This document shows positions 47,327-58,786 of a stretch of DNA of 64,000 bases, in pieces. The position numbers were made by a program, and so were the translations under genes. The notes below the pieces were generated by a model. It made no database searches. It saw only the letters and a program-made list of their open reading frames with translations, and was not told where the DNA came from. Positions within the stretch are counted from its first letter, which is position 1. Every line of letters starts with the position of its first letter. Location of the stretch: NCBI GenBank assembly GCA_900473175.1, contig UCKM01000013.1, positions 337,799 through 401,798 of the forward strand, in the 5' to 3' direction. This DNA is from Hyphomicrobiales bacterium (GTDB lineage Bacteria; Pseudomonadota; Alphaproteobacteria; Rhizobiales; Rhizobiaceae).

Positions 47327-48196
47327 GTGAAGAAGAATATTGTCACGTTGATGGGTGTCCTGAGTGGCCTGTTGAGTGCTGGGACTGCCTTTGCGGCGCA
47401 GCCGGAGCCTTGGCAGATGACGTTCCAGCCTGCTGCTTCCGCTATCATGGAGCAGATCGTCTGGTTTGAACGCTACACATTGTGGTTCATCATACCGATT
47501 ACGCTGTTCGTCATGGTGCTTCTGGCCTGGGTCATGTTCCGCTACCGTGCGAGCGCCAATCCGGTGCCTTCGAAGACCAGCCACAATACGGCGGTGGAAA
47601 TCGTCTGGACGGTCGGTCCTGTCGTCATCCTCCTCTTTCTGGCAATTCCGTCCTTCCAGCTCCTGACGGCGCAATATTCTCCCGAAGAACCCAAGATGAC
47701 CATCAAGGCCACCGGCTATCAGTGGTATTGGGGCTATGAATATCAGGTTGGCGATGCCCCGGTTTCGTTCGATTCGGTGCTTCTGAAAGATGCTGATCGC
47801 GCCGGACTCGGCAAGGAAGACCGCAAGGCCTATCCGCGCTTGCTGGCAGTGGACAACGAAATGGTCGTGCCCGTGAACACCACGGTTCGCCTGCTCGTTA
47901 CCGGCGCAGACGTGATCCATTCCTTCTCGATGCCCGCATTTGGCGTGAAGATGGATGCCGTCACCGGCCGCAGCAACGAGACCTGGTTCAAGGCCGACAA
48001 GGAAGGCATGTATTACGGCCAGTGCTCGCAGATTTGCGGCAAGGACCATGCCTTCATGCCGATCGCCATTCATGTGGTCTCGCAGGCTCAGTATGACACG
48101 TGGTTCGCCGCAGCCGGCAAGGATCTTCCCGGCGCTTACAAGGCGTTGACCGCAAAAATTGACACAGACAAGAACATTAACGTCGCCGGCAACTGA
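47327..48196 (+). CDS. coxB: Cytochrome c oxidase subunit II
   Basis: Carries the CuA centre that receives electrons from cytochrome c. 289 residues: a signal peptide (to TAFA), two membrane helices (about 48-70 and 90-110), then a periplasmic cupredoxin domain. GYQWYWGYEY is the aromatic electron-entry patch. The CuA ligands are in GQCSQICGKDHAFMP (two Cys, His, Met), with VIHSFSMPAFGVK supplying the other His. GTG start with GGGAG nine bases upstream. First gene of the oxidase operon. Confidence 0.97.
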   Translation: MKKNIVTLMGVLSGLLSAGTAFAAQPEPWQMTFQPAASAIMEQIVWFERYTLWFIIPITLFVMVLLAWVMFRYRASANPVPSKTSHNTAVEIVWTVGPVVILLFLAIPSFQLLTAQYSPEEPKMTIKATGYQWYWGYEYQVGDAPVSFDSVLLKDADRAGLGKEDRKAYPRLLAVDNEMVVPVNTTVRLLVTGADVIHSFSMPAFGVKMDAVTGRSNETWFKADKEGMYYGQCSQICGKDHAFMPIAIHVVSQAQYDTWFAAAGKDLPGAYKALTAKIDTDKNINVAGN

Positions 48197-48205
48197 GCTG
48201 GTTGA

Positions 48206-49888
<1,683 letters not shown>

Positions 49889-49895
49889 CAAACAT

Positions 49896-49931
49896 GATGT
49901 CCGGACCGTTGAGACCAAGGGTCCGGACATC
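49896..49931. other. 12-bp perfect hairpin between coxA and ctaB
   Basis: GATGTCCGGACC (49896-49907) pairs with GGTCCGGACATC (49920-49931) around a 12-base loop. No U tract follows, so it is unlikely to be a simple terminator. In this position it may stabilise or cut the coxBA message apart from the assembly genes, giving more coxBA than ctaB/ctaG. Confidence 0.6.
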
Positions 49932-49974
49932 TGCTACGAAGCAAATACCGCCTGTTAACGACAAGATTGAACGA

Positions 49975-50919
49975 ATGGCATTGGTTGAGAAAAACGTGAG
50001 CCTGGGTACCGACATTGGCCTCTCCGAAGCCAATGCGTCGGATTATATTGCCCTGCTCAAGCCGCGCGTGATGTCGCTCGTCGTGTTCACCGGGCTTGTA
50101 GGGCTGCTTGCGGCCCCCGGAGAGGTCAATCCCGTATTGGCGGCGATCGGTATCCTGTGCATTGCGGTTGGGGCAGGGGCATCGGGCGCGCTCAACATGT
50201 GGTACGACGCCGATATCGACGCGGTCATGAAGCGCACGGCCAGGCGGCCGATCCCGTCGGGGCGCGTTTCGCGCGAGCAGGCCTTGACCTTCGGCCTGCT
50301 GCTTTCGGCTTTTTCAGTGGTGACGCTCGGGCTGTTCGTCAATCTTCTGTCGGCCTTCCTCCTTGCCTTCACCATCTTCTTCTATGCCGTCATCTATACG
50401 ATGTGGCTGAAGCGCTCGACGCCGCAGAACATCGTCATTGGAGGGGCCGCAGGTTCGTTCCCGCCGATGATTGGCTGGGCCGTCGTCACCAATTCGATCA
50501 GTATGGAAAGCCTAGTCCTTTTCATGATCATCTTCCTGTGGACGCCGCCGCATTTCTGGGCGCTGTCGCTGTTCATGTCGGATGACTATGAGAAGGCCAA
50601 GATCCCGATGATGCCCAATGTCATGGGCGCGGCGTCGACGAAATTCCAGATCTTCCTTTATACGCTCCTCGTCGCCCCTGTCGCCGTCCTGCCCTGGATC
50701 ATGGGCTTTGCCGGTCCGGTCTACGGTGTGTTCTCAATGGCGATGGGCCTTGCCTTCCTTGGCTACGCCCGGGTTGTGTGGCGGGCGCCGGTCGGCAAGG
50801 AAATGATAAAGCCGGCCAAGAAGATGTTCGCCTTCTCGATCATCTATCTCTTCGGCCTTTACGCCGTACTTCTTGGCGAAATTCTCGTGCGCAAAGCACT
50901 CTTACTGGCAGGTGCCTGA
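49975..50919 (+). CDS. ctaB: Protoheme IX farnesyltransferase (heme O synthase)
   Basis: Integral membrane UbiA-superfamily enzyme adding a farnesyl tail to heme B for the oxidase, 314 residues, about nine helices. [19 protein letters not shown] is the aspartate-rich farnesyl-diphosphate site, and [28 protein letters not shown] the second. The ATG at 49975 begins the conserved N-terminus; no clear SD. The coxF start lies one base after its stop, as in other alphaproteobacterial cox operons. Confidence 0.96.
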   Translation: MALVEKNVSLGTDIGLSEANASDYIALLKPRVMSLVVFTGLVGLLAAPGEVNPVLAAIGILCIAVGAGASGALNMWYDADIDAVMKRTARRPIPSGRVSREQALTFGLLLSAFSVVTLGLFVNLLSAFLLAFTIFFYAVIYTMWLKRSTPQNIVIGGAAGSFPPMIGWAVVTNSISMESLVLFMIIFLWTPPHFWALSLFMSDDYEKAKIPMMPNVMGAASTKFQIFLYTLLVAPVAVLPWIMGFAGPVYGVFSMAMGLAFLGYARVVWRAPVGKEMIKPAKKMFAFSIIYLFGLYAVLLGEILVRKALLLAGA

Positions 50920-50920
50920 C

Positions 50921-51076
50921 ATGAGCAATGATCGTGTAACCCTCACTGACAAGCAGAAGAAAGCCCAGCGCAGCCGCTCGATTGCGCTCGCCTTGGCCTT
51001 GGCCGCTTTCGTTATCATCGTCTATGTCGGCACGTGGGCCAAGCTTGGCGCAAACGTTCTCATCCGGCCAATGTAA
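50921..51076 (+). CDS. coxF: CoxF-like small membrane protein
   Basis: 51 residues: a basic, polar N-terminus ([19 protein letters not shown]) and one transmembrane helix (about residues 20-38), then [13 protein letters not shown]. Small proteins with this layout, at this place in cox operons, are called CoxF; the role in oxidase assembly is not defined. Too short for function prediction. It sits between ctaB (one base) and ctaG (11 bases). Confidence 0.8.
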   Translation: MSNDRVTLTDKQKKAQRSRSIALALALAAFVIIVYVGTWAKLGANVLIRPM

Positions 51077-51087
51077 CAGGCGGCAAG

Positions 51088-51711
51088 ATGGAAGAGGAAA
51101 GCAAACAGAGCACCAATGTCACTGCCGCGCCGAAGCGCAAGGTTTCGGATCGCACCATTGCGATCTCATGCCTCGCATTCTTCTTCGGCATGGTCGGCAT
51201 GGCGTTTGCGGCAGTGCCGCTCTATGCGATGTTCTGTCAAGTCACCGGTTATGGCGGCACGACCCAGCGGGTCGAACAGATGTCCGATACCATCCTCGAC
51301 AAGAAGATCGCGGTGCGTTTCGATGCCAACACGTCGGGCGGTTTGCCGTGGAAATTCGAACCGGTGCAGCGCGAAGTGTCGATGAACATCGGCGAGACCA
51401 AGCTGATCAAGTACGAGGCGAGGAATTTCGCCGATAAGCCGACCGCGGGCCGTGCATCCTTCAATGTCACGCCTCAGGCGGCTGGTGCCTATTTCAACAA
51501 GGTTGAATGCTTCTGCTTCACCGATACGGTGCTGAAGCCGGGCGAAGATCTTGAAATGCCGGTCGTTTTCTTCGTTGATCCGGATATCGTCAACGCGCCT
51601 GAATTGAAGGGCGTCAATACAATCACCCTGTCCTACACGTTCTTTCCGATCGCGATGCCAGCCCCAGTGGCTGCCAATGCGGATGTAAAGAAGGCGTCTG
51701 GACAGCTTTGA
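51088..51711 (+). CDS. ctaG: Cytochrome c oxidase assembly protein CtaG/Cox11
   Basis: Copper chaperone that inserts CuB into subunit I, 207 residues. One N-terminal membrane helix (about 25-47) is followed by [17 protein letters not shown], whose Cys is a copper ligand, and a periplasmic domain with [15 protein letters not shown], the conserved CFCF copper site. The ATG at 51088 fits the family N-terminus; the earlier open frame overlaps coxF. Confidence 0.95.
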   Translation: MEEESKQSTNVTAAPKRKVSDRTIAISCLAFFFGMVGMAFAAVPLYAMFCQVTGYGGTTQRVEQMSDTILDKKIAVRFDANTSGGLPWKFEPVQREVSMNIGETKLIKYEARNFADKPTAGRASFNVTPQAAGAYFNKVECFCFTDTVLKPGEDLEMPVVFFVDPDIVNAPELKGVNTITLSYTFFPIAMPAPVAANADVKKASGQL

Positions 51712-51768
51712 GCTTGCACTGGCTTATCGCCAGTGTCCAACAGATGAACAGAACTTGCGGGGGTTAAA

Positions 51769-52647
51769 ATGGCCGAAGCACATCAGAAGAACCACGACTA
51801 TCACATCATTGATCCCAGTCCCTGGCCGTTCCTCGGTTCGGTTGGCGCCTTTGTGCTTGCCATCGGCGGGATCGCCTTCATGCGCTATCACAGTGGTGGC
51901 GAACTTGTGCTGTTCAGGGCCAACCTCACCAGCCCGTGGATTTTCCTGATTGGTATCGTGATCATCCTCTATACGATGTATGGCTGGTGGTCGGATACAA
52001 TCAAGGAAAGCAAGGAAGGCCACCACACGCGGGTTGTTTCGCTGCATCTGCGCTATGGCATGATCATGTTCATCGCCTCGGAGGTGATGTTCTTTGTCGC
52101 CTGGTTCTGGGCCTTCTTCGATGCAAGCCTGTTCCCTGGTGAAGCGCAGCAGGTTGCCCGTACCGCATTTACCGGTGGTGTATGGCCGCCCAAGGGCATT
52201 GAAGTTATCGATGCGCTGCACTTGCCGCTCTATAACACTGTTATCCTGCTGCTTTCGGGCACCACGGTCACCTGGGCGCACCATGCCCTGCTGCACAATG
52301 ACCGCAAGGGTCTCGTTACCGGCCTTACCCTCACCGTTCTGCTCGGCGTGCTCTTCACATCCGTGCAGGCTTACGAGTATGTGCATGCACCGTTCGCGTT
52401 CAAGGATTCGATCTATGGCGCGACCTTCTTCATGGCGACGGGCTTCCATGGTTTCCACGTCATCATCGGCACGATCTTCCTGGCCGTCTGCCTGCTCCGT
52501 TCTATCCGTGGCGACTTCACCCCGAAAAAGCATTTCGGTTTCGAAGCGGCCGCCTGGTACTGGCACTTCGTGGACGTTGTCTGGCTGTTCTTGTTCTTCT
52601 CGATCTACGTATGGGCCTCGTGGGGCGCTGCAATAGCGGTCGAATAA
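51769..52647 (+). CDS. coxC: Cytochrome c oxidase subunit III
   Basis: Seven-helix subunit that supports proton uptake and stability, 292 residues. Conserved regions: HTRVVSLHLRYGMIMFIASEVMFFVAWFW is the family core, TTVTWAHHALLH, GFHGFHVIIGTIFL and AWYWHFVDVVWLFLF. The last structural gene of the operon; a strong terminator lies 20 bases downstream. Confidence 0.97.
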   Translation: MAEAHQKNHDYHIIDPSPWPFLGSVGAFVLAIGGIAFMRYHSGGELVLFRANLTSPWIFLIGIVIILYTMYGWWSDTIKESKEGHHTRVVSLHLRYGMIMFIASEVMFFVAWFWAFFDASLFPGEAQQVARTAFTGGVWPPKGIEVIDALHLPLYNTVILLLSGTTVTWAHHALLHNDRKGLVTGLTLTVLLGVLFTSVQAYEYVHAPFAFKDSIYGATFFMATGFHGFHVIIGTIFLAVCLLRSIRGDFTPKKHFGFEAAAWYWHFVDVVWLFLFFSIYVWASWGAAIAVE

Positions 52648-52667
52648 GCAGGCGCAATAAAATTCTT

Positions 52668-52704
52668 GAGGGCGGTTGTGGAGACACAGCCGCCCTCATC
52701 TTTT
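52668..52704 (+). terminator. Intrinsic terminator after coxC
   Basis: GAGGGCGGTTGTG (52668-52680), loop GAGA, CACAGCCGCCCTC (52685-52697): a 13-bp stem with one G-U pair, then ATCTTTT. A classical terminator for the coxB-coxC operon; the DUF983-SURF1 genes beyond it need read-through or their own promoter. Confidence 0.92.
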
Positions 52705-52803
52705 CGGTTGTCGCTAAAGGTCAAGTCGGCTGGGTGCTTCAACTTATCGACTGGACAGACGGACGCATTGCCGTCAGTAATCGCGGCATGGATGCAAAAA
52801 TCA

Positions 52804-53199
52804 ATGAATGAAGACACGGCCCTATATCCGCCAGTCGATCCCATTGCCGCCGGGCTGAAGGCAAAATGCCCGCGATGTGGGCAAGGAAAACTGTTCGATG
52901 GTTTTCTGAAGCCGGCCCGGCATTGCAGTAGCTGCGGCCTCGATTATTCCTTCATCGACACCGGTGAGGGACCTGCCGTTCTGGTGATGCTGCTTATCGG
53001 CTTTATCGTCGTCGGCCTCGCCTTGTGGATGGAGGTGAACCTTGATCCGCCCTTATGGGTGCATTTCATCCTGTGGATTCCATTGGCCCTGGTGCTGTGC
53101 CTGTCGACACTGCGTTGGATGAAGGGCGTGTTGATTGCGCTCCAGTACAAGCACAAAGCTGCCGAAGGACAGCTCGATCGCCCGGCCCATCATGAATGA
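52804..53199 (+). CDS. DUF983 family zinc-ribbon membrane protein
   Basis: 131 residues. A zinc-ribbon-like N-terminus with KCPRCGQGKLFDGFLKPARHCSSCG (four Cys in two CxxC pairs) is followed by two membrane helices (about 55-75 and 83-103). DUF983 genes commonly lie by oxidase genes, and a role in oxidase assembly is suspected but not shown. ATG at 52804 or, less likely, 52792; no SD. SURF1 overlaps its last eight bases (ATGAATGA), so the two are translated together. Confidence 0.88.
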   Translation: MNEDTALYPPVDPIAAGLKAKCPRCGQGKLFDGFLKPARHCSSCGLDYSFIDTGEGPAVLVMLLIGFIVVGLALWMEVNLDPPLWVHFILWIPLALVLCLSTLRWMKGVLIALQYKHKAAEGQLDRPAHHE

Positions 53200-53968
53200 T
53201 ATCGCCACGCCAGCAAAGCGCCAAAGATTCCCGTGGATCACCCTTGTCCTTGGTACGATCGTCTTCGCCATCCTCATCGCGCTCGGAACATGGCAGGTCG
53301 AACGCCTGCACTGGAAGGAGGGCCTGCTTGCGGAGATCGAAGCCCGCACGCACGCGGCGCCGGCTCCCCTGGCAGAGATCGAGAAAGTTTGGGAAACCAA
53401 AAAGGATGTCGACTACCGTACGGTAACGGTCACGGGCCGCTTGCTCAATGACAAGGAGCAGCATTTCTTTGCCACCTATGACGGCTATTCAGGGTTCTAC
53501 CTCTACACGCCCCTGATGCTGGACGATGGGCGCGCGGTCTTCGTCAATCGGGGATTTGTACCCTATGACAGGAAGAATGCGGCGACGCGTCCGGAAGGCG
53601 AGGTCGAAGGCACGGTGACGATCACCGGACTTGCCCGCAACCCGCTTTCCGCCAAACCGTCCTCGCTGGTACCGGACAACGACCTCAAGGCAAACATCTA
53701 TTACTGGAAGGACCTTGCGACGATGGCCGCGCAATCAGGCCTTGCCGCAGACAGGCTTGTGCCGTTCTTCATCGACGCGGACAAGACGCCCAATCCGGGC
53801 GGACTGCCGGTTGGCGGGGTGACGATCATCGACCTGCCCAACAGTCATCTGCAATATGCGGTCACCTGGTATGGGCTCGCTGCAACCTTGGTCGCAATTT
53901 TGGCAATCTCGTTCCGGCGCAGGTATAAACTTCGTGGCGGAACCAGGCCAGAAGTCGCTCAGCACTGA
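53192..53968 (+). CDS. SURF1 family oxidase assembly protein
   Basis: 258 residues with the SURF1 layout: one membrane helix near each end (about 14-34 and 226-244) and a periplasmic domain between. Markers: LGTWQVERLHWKE just after the first helix, YLYTPLMLDDGRAVFVNRGFVP and NPGGLPVGG. The family helps insert heme a into subunit I. Start codon inside the DUF983 stop region. Confidence 0.93.
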   Translation: MNDIATPAKRQRFPWITLVLGTIVFAILIALGTWQVERLHWKEGLLAEIEARTHAAPAPLAEIEKVWETKKDVDYRTVTVTGRLLNDKEQHFFATYDGYSGFYLYTPLMLDDGRAVFVNRGFVPYDRKNAATRPEGEVEGTVTITGLARNPLSAKPSSLVPDNDLKANIYYWKDLATMAAQSGLAADRLVPFFIDADKTPNPGGLPVGGVTIIDLPNSHLQYAVTWYGLAATLVAILAISFRRRYKLRGGTRPEVAQH

Positions 53969-54042
53969 CGCTTCCGACTTGACTTCCTGTTAATTGCCGC
54001 CCAATTCCAAGAAACACCTTACGGTTCCGCGAGACACGAATA

Positions 54043-55044
54043 ATGGCTGAAAAGAAACCTCTGACAATCCGCCTGTGCGGGCCGCGCGGATTCTGCGCCG
54101 GAGTGGATCGCGCCATCCAGATCGTTGTGCTCGCTTTGAAGAAATATGGCGCCCCCGTCTATGTGCGCCACGAGATCGTGCACAATCGCTATGTGGTCGA
54201 AGGGTTACAGGCCCGGGGCGCGGTCTTCGTTGAAGAACTTGAGGAAATCCCTGCCGAGCATCGTAGCCAGCCAGTCGTCTTTTCCGCCCACGGCGTGCCG
54301 AAGTCGGTTCCTGCGGATGCCGAGAACAAGAGGCTGTTTTATCTCGATGCGACATGCCCGCTCGTGTCAAAAGTGCACAAGCAGGCCATGCGTCATCAAC
54401 GGCTTGGCCGTCATGTCGTCCTTGTCGGTCACTCGGGCCATCCGGAGGTGATCGGCACCATGGGGCAATTACCGGAAGGCGCAGTCACGCTGATCGAAAC
54501 CATCGAGGACGCAGAAACCTATATTCCACAGGATCCGGACAACCTCGGCTTCGTCACCCAGACGACGCTTTCCGTGGACGATACGGCGGGGATTATCGCG
54601 ACCTTGCAGCGGCGATTTCCGGCGCTCACGGCGCCCGCCGCTGAATCCATCTGCTACGCCACCACAAATCGCCAGGACGCAGTGAAAGCCGCGGCGCCGG
54701 GCTGCGATCTGTTTCTTGTGGTCGGCGCGCCCAATTCATCGAACTCCAAGCGGCTGGTGGAGGTCGCAGAGCGTTCCGGCGCCGCGCAGTCGCTGCTGGT
54801 TCAGCGTGCGTCCGATATCGATTGGTCGCTGATCGGCGACATAGCGGTTGTAGGCCTGTCGGCTGGCGCATCTGCCCCCGAGATCATTGTCGACGAAATC
54901 ATCCAGTCATTTTCGGAACGCTATAGCGTAACCATTGACCTTGCCGAAACGACCATAGAGAACGAGAATTTCCATGTCATGCGTGATCTTCGCGATGTGG
55001 AACTGACGACTGGCGACATGGCGTTCGTCAACGGAACCCACTAA
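54043..55044 (+). CDS. ispH: 4-hydroxy-3-methylbut-2-enyl diphosphate reductase
   Basis: Iron-sulfur enzyme of the last MEP step, giving IPP and DMAPP. 333 residues. The three cluster cysteines are visible: Cys18 in [11 protein letters not shown], one in [11 protein letters not shown] and one in [17 protein letters not shown] and [13 protein letters not shown] are substrate-binding histidine motifs. Follows SURF1 after 74 bases and precedes thrB by 15 bases. Confidence 0.96.
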   Translation: MAEKKPLTIRLCGPRGFCAGVDRAIQIVVLALKKYGAPVYVRHEIVHNRYVVEGLQARGAVFVEELEEIPAEHRSQPVVFSAHGVPKSVPADAENKRLFYLDATCPLVSKVHKQAMRHQRLGRHVVLVGHSGHPEVIGTMGQLPEGAVTLIETIEDAETYIPQDPDNLGFVTQTTLSVDDTAGIIATLQRRFPALTAPAAESICYATTNRQDAVKAAAPGCDLFLVVGAPNSSNSKRLVEVAERSGAAQSLLVQRASDIDWSLIGDIAVVGLSAGASAPEIIVDEIIQSFSERYSVTIDLAETTIENENFHVMRDLRDVELTTGDMAFVNGTH

Positions 55045-55059
55045 CTGCGGATCCCAAGC

Positions 55060-56040
55060 ATGGCCGTTTACACCGATATCAACGAGATCGATCTCGCGCA
55101 CTTCCTCAAGGACTATGAGATCGGCGAACTCCTTTCCTACAAGGGCATCGCCGAGGGCGTTGAGAACTCCAATTACCTGCTGCATACGAGCACGGGTTCC
55201 TTCATTCTGACGCTCTACGAGAAACGGGTGAACAGCAACGACCTGCCGTTCTTCCTCGGTCTCATGCACCATCTCGCGGCAAAAGGCATCAGTTGCCCAC
55301 TGCCGGTCAACCAGAAATCCGGCTCAAGCATCGGCGAACTTGCAGGTCGCCCTGCGGCGATCGTGACGTTTCTTGAAGGCATGTGGATGCGGCGCCCGAC
55401 TGTCCACCATTGTTTCGCCCTGGGCGAGGCGCTGGCGCGCATGCACATCGCCGGCGAGGATTTCCCCATGCGCCGCAGGAACGCGCTTTCAGTCGATGGC
55501 TGGCGGCCATTGTGGGAGAATTCCAAGGCGGGCGCCGACCGCGTCGAGCCGGGGCTGGCCCGGGAGACCGAAGCGGATCTTGCTTTCTTCGAAGCGAATT
55601 GGCCATCGCATCTGCCCCATGGCGTCATCCATGCCGATCTGTTTCCGGACAATGTCTTTTTTCTCGGCGACAAGCTCTCCGGGCTCATCGATTTCTATTT
55701 CGCCTGTACCGACCTTCTAGCCTACGACGTTGCGGTCTGCCTGAATGCGTGGTGCTTTGAGAAAGATCACTCCTTCAATCTCACCAAAGGCACGGCGCTG
55801 CTGCGCGGCTATAACGGGATTCGCCCGCTATCGGCAGAGGAAGCGGCGAGCCTGCCGATCCTGGCTCGCGGTTCCGCCTTGCGTTTCATGCTGACGCGTC
55901 TCTACGATTGGCTGAATACGCCGGAAGGCAGTCTCGTCGTCAAGAAGGACCCGATGGAATATATCCGCCGAATGCGATTTCACAGGCAGACCAAATCGGC
56001 TGAAGAATATGGTCTGGTCCTTGAAGGACAAAAGGCGTGA
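55060..56040 (+). CDS. thrB: Homoserine kinase (ThrB type II)
   Basis: Aminoglycoside-kinase-like (APH-fold) homoserine kinase of threonine synthesis, 326 residues; this is the alphaproteobacterial type, unrelated to GHMP Thr[27 protein letters not shown] forms the nucleotide loop. [22 protein letters not shown] carries the catalytic Asp and metal ligands. Its stop overlaps the rnhA GTG start by four bases. Confidence 0.94.
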   Translation: MAVYTDINEIDLAHFLKDYEIGELLSYKGIAEGVENSNYLLHTSTGSFILTLYEKRVNSNDLPFFLGLMHHLAAKGISCPLPVNQKSGSSIGELAGRPAAIVTFLEGMWMRRPTVHHCFALGEALARMHIAGEDFPMRRRNALSVDGWRPLWENSKAGADRVEPGLARETEADLAFFEANWPSHLPHGVIHADLFPDNVFFLGDKLSGLIDFYFACTDLLAYDVAVCLNAWCFEKDHSFNLTKGTALLRGYNGIRPLSAEEAASLPILARGSALRFMLTRLYDWLNTPEGSLVVKKDPMEYIRRMRFHRQTKSAEEYGLVLEGQKA

Positions 56041-56492
56041 AGGAGATCCAGGCGTATACAGACGGGGCCTGCTCCGGCAATCCCGGCCCCGGTGGCTGGG
56101 GTGCAGTCCTGCGCTGGAACGGCAATGAGAAGGAACTTTCAGGCGGGGAAGCCGACACCACCAATAACCGCATGGAACTGATGGCGGCAATTTCGGCGCT
56201 CAATGCCCTCAAGGAGCCATGTCAGGTCGATCTCTACACGGACTCCGTTTATGTTCGTGACGGCATCTCCGGTTGGATCGAAGGCTGGAAACGCAACGGT
56301 TGGAAGACCGCGGCCAAAAAGCCGGTGAAGAACGCTGAACTTTGGCAAGCGCTCGACGAAGCGCGCAAGCGCCACAAGGTTGTGTGGCACTGGGTCAAGG
56401 GGCATGCGGGCCATCCTGAGAACGAACGCGCCGATGAATTGGCACGGGCCGGCATGGCACCGTTCAAGCGCAAGTCTTCGGTACAGGGGTAG
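56037..56492 (+). CDS. rnhA: Ribonuclease HI
   Basis: Endonuclease for RNA in RNA-DNA hybrids, 151 residues. Catalytic acids are visible in [18 protein letters not shown] (Asp), NRMELMAAI (Glu), [12 protein letters not shown] (Asp) and [12 protein letters not shown] (His/Asp). GTG start within the end of thrB. The thrB-rnhA pair is a conserved rhizobial arrangement. A hairpin follows its stop. Confidence 0.96.
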   Translation: MKEIQAYTDGACSGNPGPGGWGAVLRWNGNEKELSGGEADTTNNRMELMAAISALNALKEPCQVDLYTDSVYVRDGISGWIEGWKRNGWKTAAKKPVKNAELWQALDEARKRHKVVWHWVKGHAGHPENERADELARAGMAPFKRKSSVQG

Positions 56493-56493
56493 A

Positions 56494-56516
56494 GGGCCGG
56501 ACAATCCGGCCCCTTT
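56494..56516. terminator. Hairpin between convergent rnhA and the peroxiredoxin gene
   Basis: GGGCCGGA (56494-56501), loop CAA, TCCGGCCC (56505-56512), then CTTT. An 8-bp GC-rich stem with a short U run, immediately after the rnhA stop, shared with the opposing gene. Confidence 0.7.
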
Positions 56517-56526
56517 CGGTTGCAGC

Positions 56527-57012
56527 TCAGAGCTGTTCGAGAATGGTCGCGGCGCTCGACGTAATTGCCTGACCGGGCGACTCCTCGATGTTGAGCTGCT
56601 TTACAACGCCGTCCTCCACCAGCATGGAATAGCGTTTGGAGCGCACGCCCATATTGCCGGCGGCAAGGTCGATGTCGAGACCGACGGCCTTGGTGAAAGC
56701 CGCGTTACCGTCGGACAGATACTGGATCTTGCCCTCACCATTGGTCGCCTTGGCCCAGGCGCCCATCACATGCGGGTCATTGACCGCAACAACCACAATG
56801 GAATCGACACCCTTCGCCAGGATGGCGTCGCGGTTTTCAAGGTATCCAGGCAGGTGGTTCATGCTGCAGGTTGGTGTGAATGCTCCTGGAACCGCGAAGA
56901 GTACAACCTTCTTGCCCTTGAACAATGCGCTGGAGCTGATTTCGCTGACACCGCTGTCGGATTTCGTCTTGAATGTAGCGTCCGGCAAACGCTCGCCTAC
57001 CTTGATCGTCAT
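56527..57012 (-). CDS. Peroxiredoxin (Prx5-like, single cysteine)
   Basis: Thiol peroxidase of 161 residues. PGAFTPTCSMNHLPGYL contains the peroxidatic Cys49 with the conserved Pro/Thr setting. It is the only cysteine in the protein, so no internal resolving Cys exists; glutathione/glutaredoxin or another thiol must regenerate it. No signal peptide. Convergent with rnhA. Confidence 0.94.
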   Translation of the reverse strand: MTIKVGERLPDATFKTKSDSGVSEISSSALFKGKKVVLFAVPGAFTPTCSMNHLPGYLENRDAILAKGVDSIVVVAVNDPHVMGAWAKATNGEGKIQYLSDGNAAFTKAVGLDIDLAAGNMGVRSKRYSMLVEDGVVKQLNIEESPGQAITSSAATILEQL

Positions 57013-57107
57013 TAACTGGCTCCTTGTGGCATTGAAGAATTTCGACCAACCGCAGATAGGGTGCAGGGTCTGAAAAGTCGAGGACTTTGACGCTATTCCT
57101 CCGACAT

Positions 57108-57905
57108 CTATTCCTTCATCTCAATTGTTCCGGAAACGGCTTTTTCCCCCTGCACCAGCGTGTAGTGCAAGACAATCGGTTTTGGGTCATTCGCGGAAAC
57201 GACCGGGACTGAAAAGACGGCACTGTTCGGTTCGCGGCTCTTTAGCTTTGACATACCGAAATTCGTGGTGCCATCGCCCGCGATGAAAATGTCGACGTTG
57301 GGATCATCCGAAGGAAGATCGACCGTTACGTTGATGTGATCATCCTTGCGCGTGATACTGCGGGCGCCAAAGGACGGCGTGGCCTGTCCGGGCAACTGGT
57401 CGAAAGCCGAGGCGACCTGCGTCCTGATAAGCGCGTCGGAAGGTGTATTGTCGACGGAAATATCGAACTCGGCTGTCACCGGAATACAGATCGTTTCGCA
57501 GATACCGAGAAAGGCATGCCCCTTGAGATGGGCTGGTTTGACCGGATCCGCGAGCGTCAACGTAACTGGCAGACTGACGGGCTTCTTATAGCCGGCCCAT
57601 TGTGTGTTGCCATCCTCGAAGCGGTGTGGGGTGGGAAACGCAAGCGCATAGCTCTTGACGTTGGTGCTTGCCGCCAGATCGAGTTCCGGCGGAACCCCCG
57701 CGTCACCTGGCTCCCGCCAATAGGTTTTCCAGCCCGGATCGAGATTGATCTGGATCGCGCCCCGGACTTCTGAGGCCGGCTGCACTGGATTGTCAATGAT
57801 GAGCCGGACCTTGCCGCCCGGAGTATTCGTCCATTCCGAACTGGCGGCGCCGGCGGGAGTTACAAGGGCAAGTGAAGCGAGTAGGCAAAGAGATTTGGTT
57901 TTCAT
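57108..57905 (-). CDS. Secreted DsbD N-terminal-domain-like protein
   Basis: 265 residues with a signal peptide (to PAGAA). The mature part resembles the DsbD alpha domain/DsbC-like thiol relay found alone in alphaproteobacteria: GWKTYWREPGDAGVPPEL, QWAGYKKPVSLPV and FLGICETICIPV with a CETIC cysteine pair. It may pass electrons to periplasmic proteins, for instance in cytochrome or copper-site maturation. The membrane partner (CcdA/ScsB-like) is not in the window. Confidence 0.85.
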   Translation of the reverse strand: MKTKSLCLLASLALVTPAGAASSEWTNTPGGKVRLIIDNPVQPASEVRGAIQINLDPGWKTYWREPGDAGVPPELDLAASTNVKSYALAFPTPHRFEDGNTQWAGYKKPVSLPVTLTLADPVKPAHLKGHAFLGICETICIPVTAEFDISVDNTPSDALIRTQVASAFDQLPGQATPSFGARSITRKDDHINVTVDLPSDDPNVDIFIAGDGTTNFGMSKLKSREPNSAVFSVPVVSANDPKPIVLHYTLVQGEKAVSGTIEMKE

Positions 57906-58080
57906 CCATCGACCATTACAGGGCTTTCGGGCGCCTTCAAGGATTTGGCCAAGTTCACCCCATCATTTCTGTGTGACAATCGTGTGTTGATCCAATCTTT
58001 TCAGCCTCCGCGTCCCTATCGTTTACAATTCGTTACCAGAAGACGTTGTCATTTACAGAATCCTTGGTACCTTTATTCTT

Positions 58081-58683
58081 ATGGGAAATTTCAGGGACAT
58101 GAGCACAGAGATCGGTTTTCTGAATGGACAGTTCCTTCTCGCGATGCCGGGAATGGAAGACAGCCGGTTTGCGCGTTCGGTCATCTATATTTGTGCGCAT
58201 TCAGAGAATGGCGCGATGGGCCTCATTATCAACCGGGCCCAGGAAATGGAATTTGCGGAAATCCTCGTTCAGCTTGGTGTCCTTGACGAACAGCAGGCTA
58301 TCATGATGCCCGAGCGAACAAGGGATTTTCTCGTGCGCAACGGCGGACCGGTCGAAGTACGCCGGGGCTTTGTCCTGCACTCCGATGATTACCTCACTGA
58401 TTCAACCATGCCCGTTGCCGAGGAGATTTGCCTGACCGGGACGGTCGACATATTGCGCGCCATTTCGGGCGGCCGCGGGCCACGCAAGGCGCTTATGACC
58501 TTGGGTTATTCCGGATGGGGCTCCGGACAGCTTGAAAGCGAGATTGCCAACAATGGCTGGCTCACCTGTCAGGCCCCGCACGAACTCCTGTTCGATACGG
58601 ATATTGAAAGCATGTACAACCGCATGCTTGCCTATATGGGCGTCGATCTTTCGCGATTGGCAAGTGTCGCCGGCCACGCCTGA
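58081..58683 (+). CDS. YqgE/AlgH family protein (UPF0301)
   Basis: 200 residues with the family motifs [18 protein letters not shown] near the N-terminus, [30 protein letters not shown] and [20 protein letters not shown]. Structure known, function uncertain. ATG at 58081 or 58099; an AGGGA lies directly before the second, which is too close to decide. Followed by the brnTA operator. Confidence 0.93.
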   Translation: MGNFRDMSTEIGFLNGQFLLAMPGMEDSRFARSVIYICAHSENGAMGLIINRAQEMEFAEILVQLGVLDEQQAIMMPERTRDFLVRNGGPVEVRRGFVLHSDDYLTDSTMPVAEEICLTGTVDILRAISGGRGPRKALMTLGYSGWGSGQLESEIANNGWLTCQAPHELLFDTDIESMYNRMLAYMGVDLSRLASVAGHA

Positions 58684-58732
58684 ATTTCATACAATTGAAA
58701 CATAAGATTCTAGGGTCGGTACGTAGCCTATA

Positions 58733-58786
58733 TTAATGTACGTACAAAAATTTCAGTGACACACATATTTATTGTATGTACATTAA
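58733..58786. promoter_or_regulatory. Inverted-repeat operator of the brnTA toxin-antitoxin pair
   Basis: Left arm TTAATGTACGTACAA (58733-58747) and right arm TTGTATGTACATTAA (58772-58786) are inverted repeats matching at 14 of 15 positions, and the right arm ends where the brnT ATG begins. Each arm contains a smaller palindrome, TGTACGTACA or TGTATGTACA. Related GTACG boxes appear at 58718-58725 and 58796-58803. BrnA antitoxins repress their own operons, so this is the likely binding site. Confidence 0.75.
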
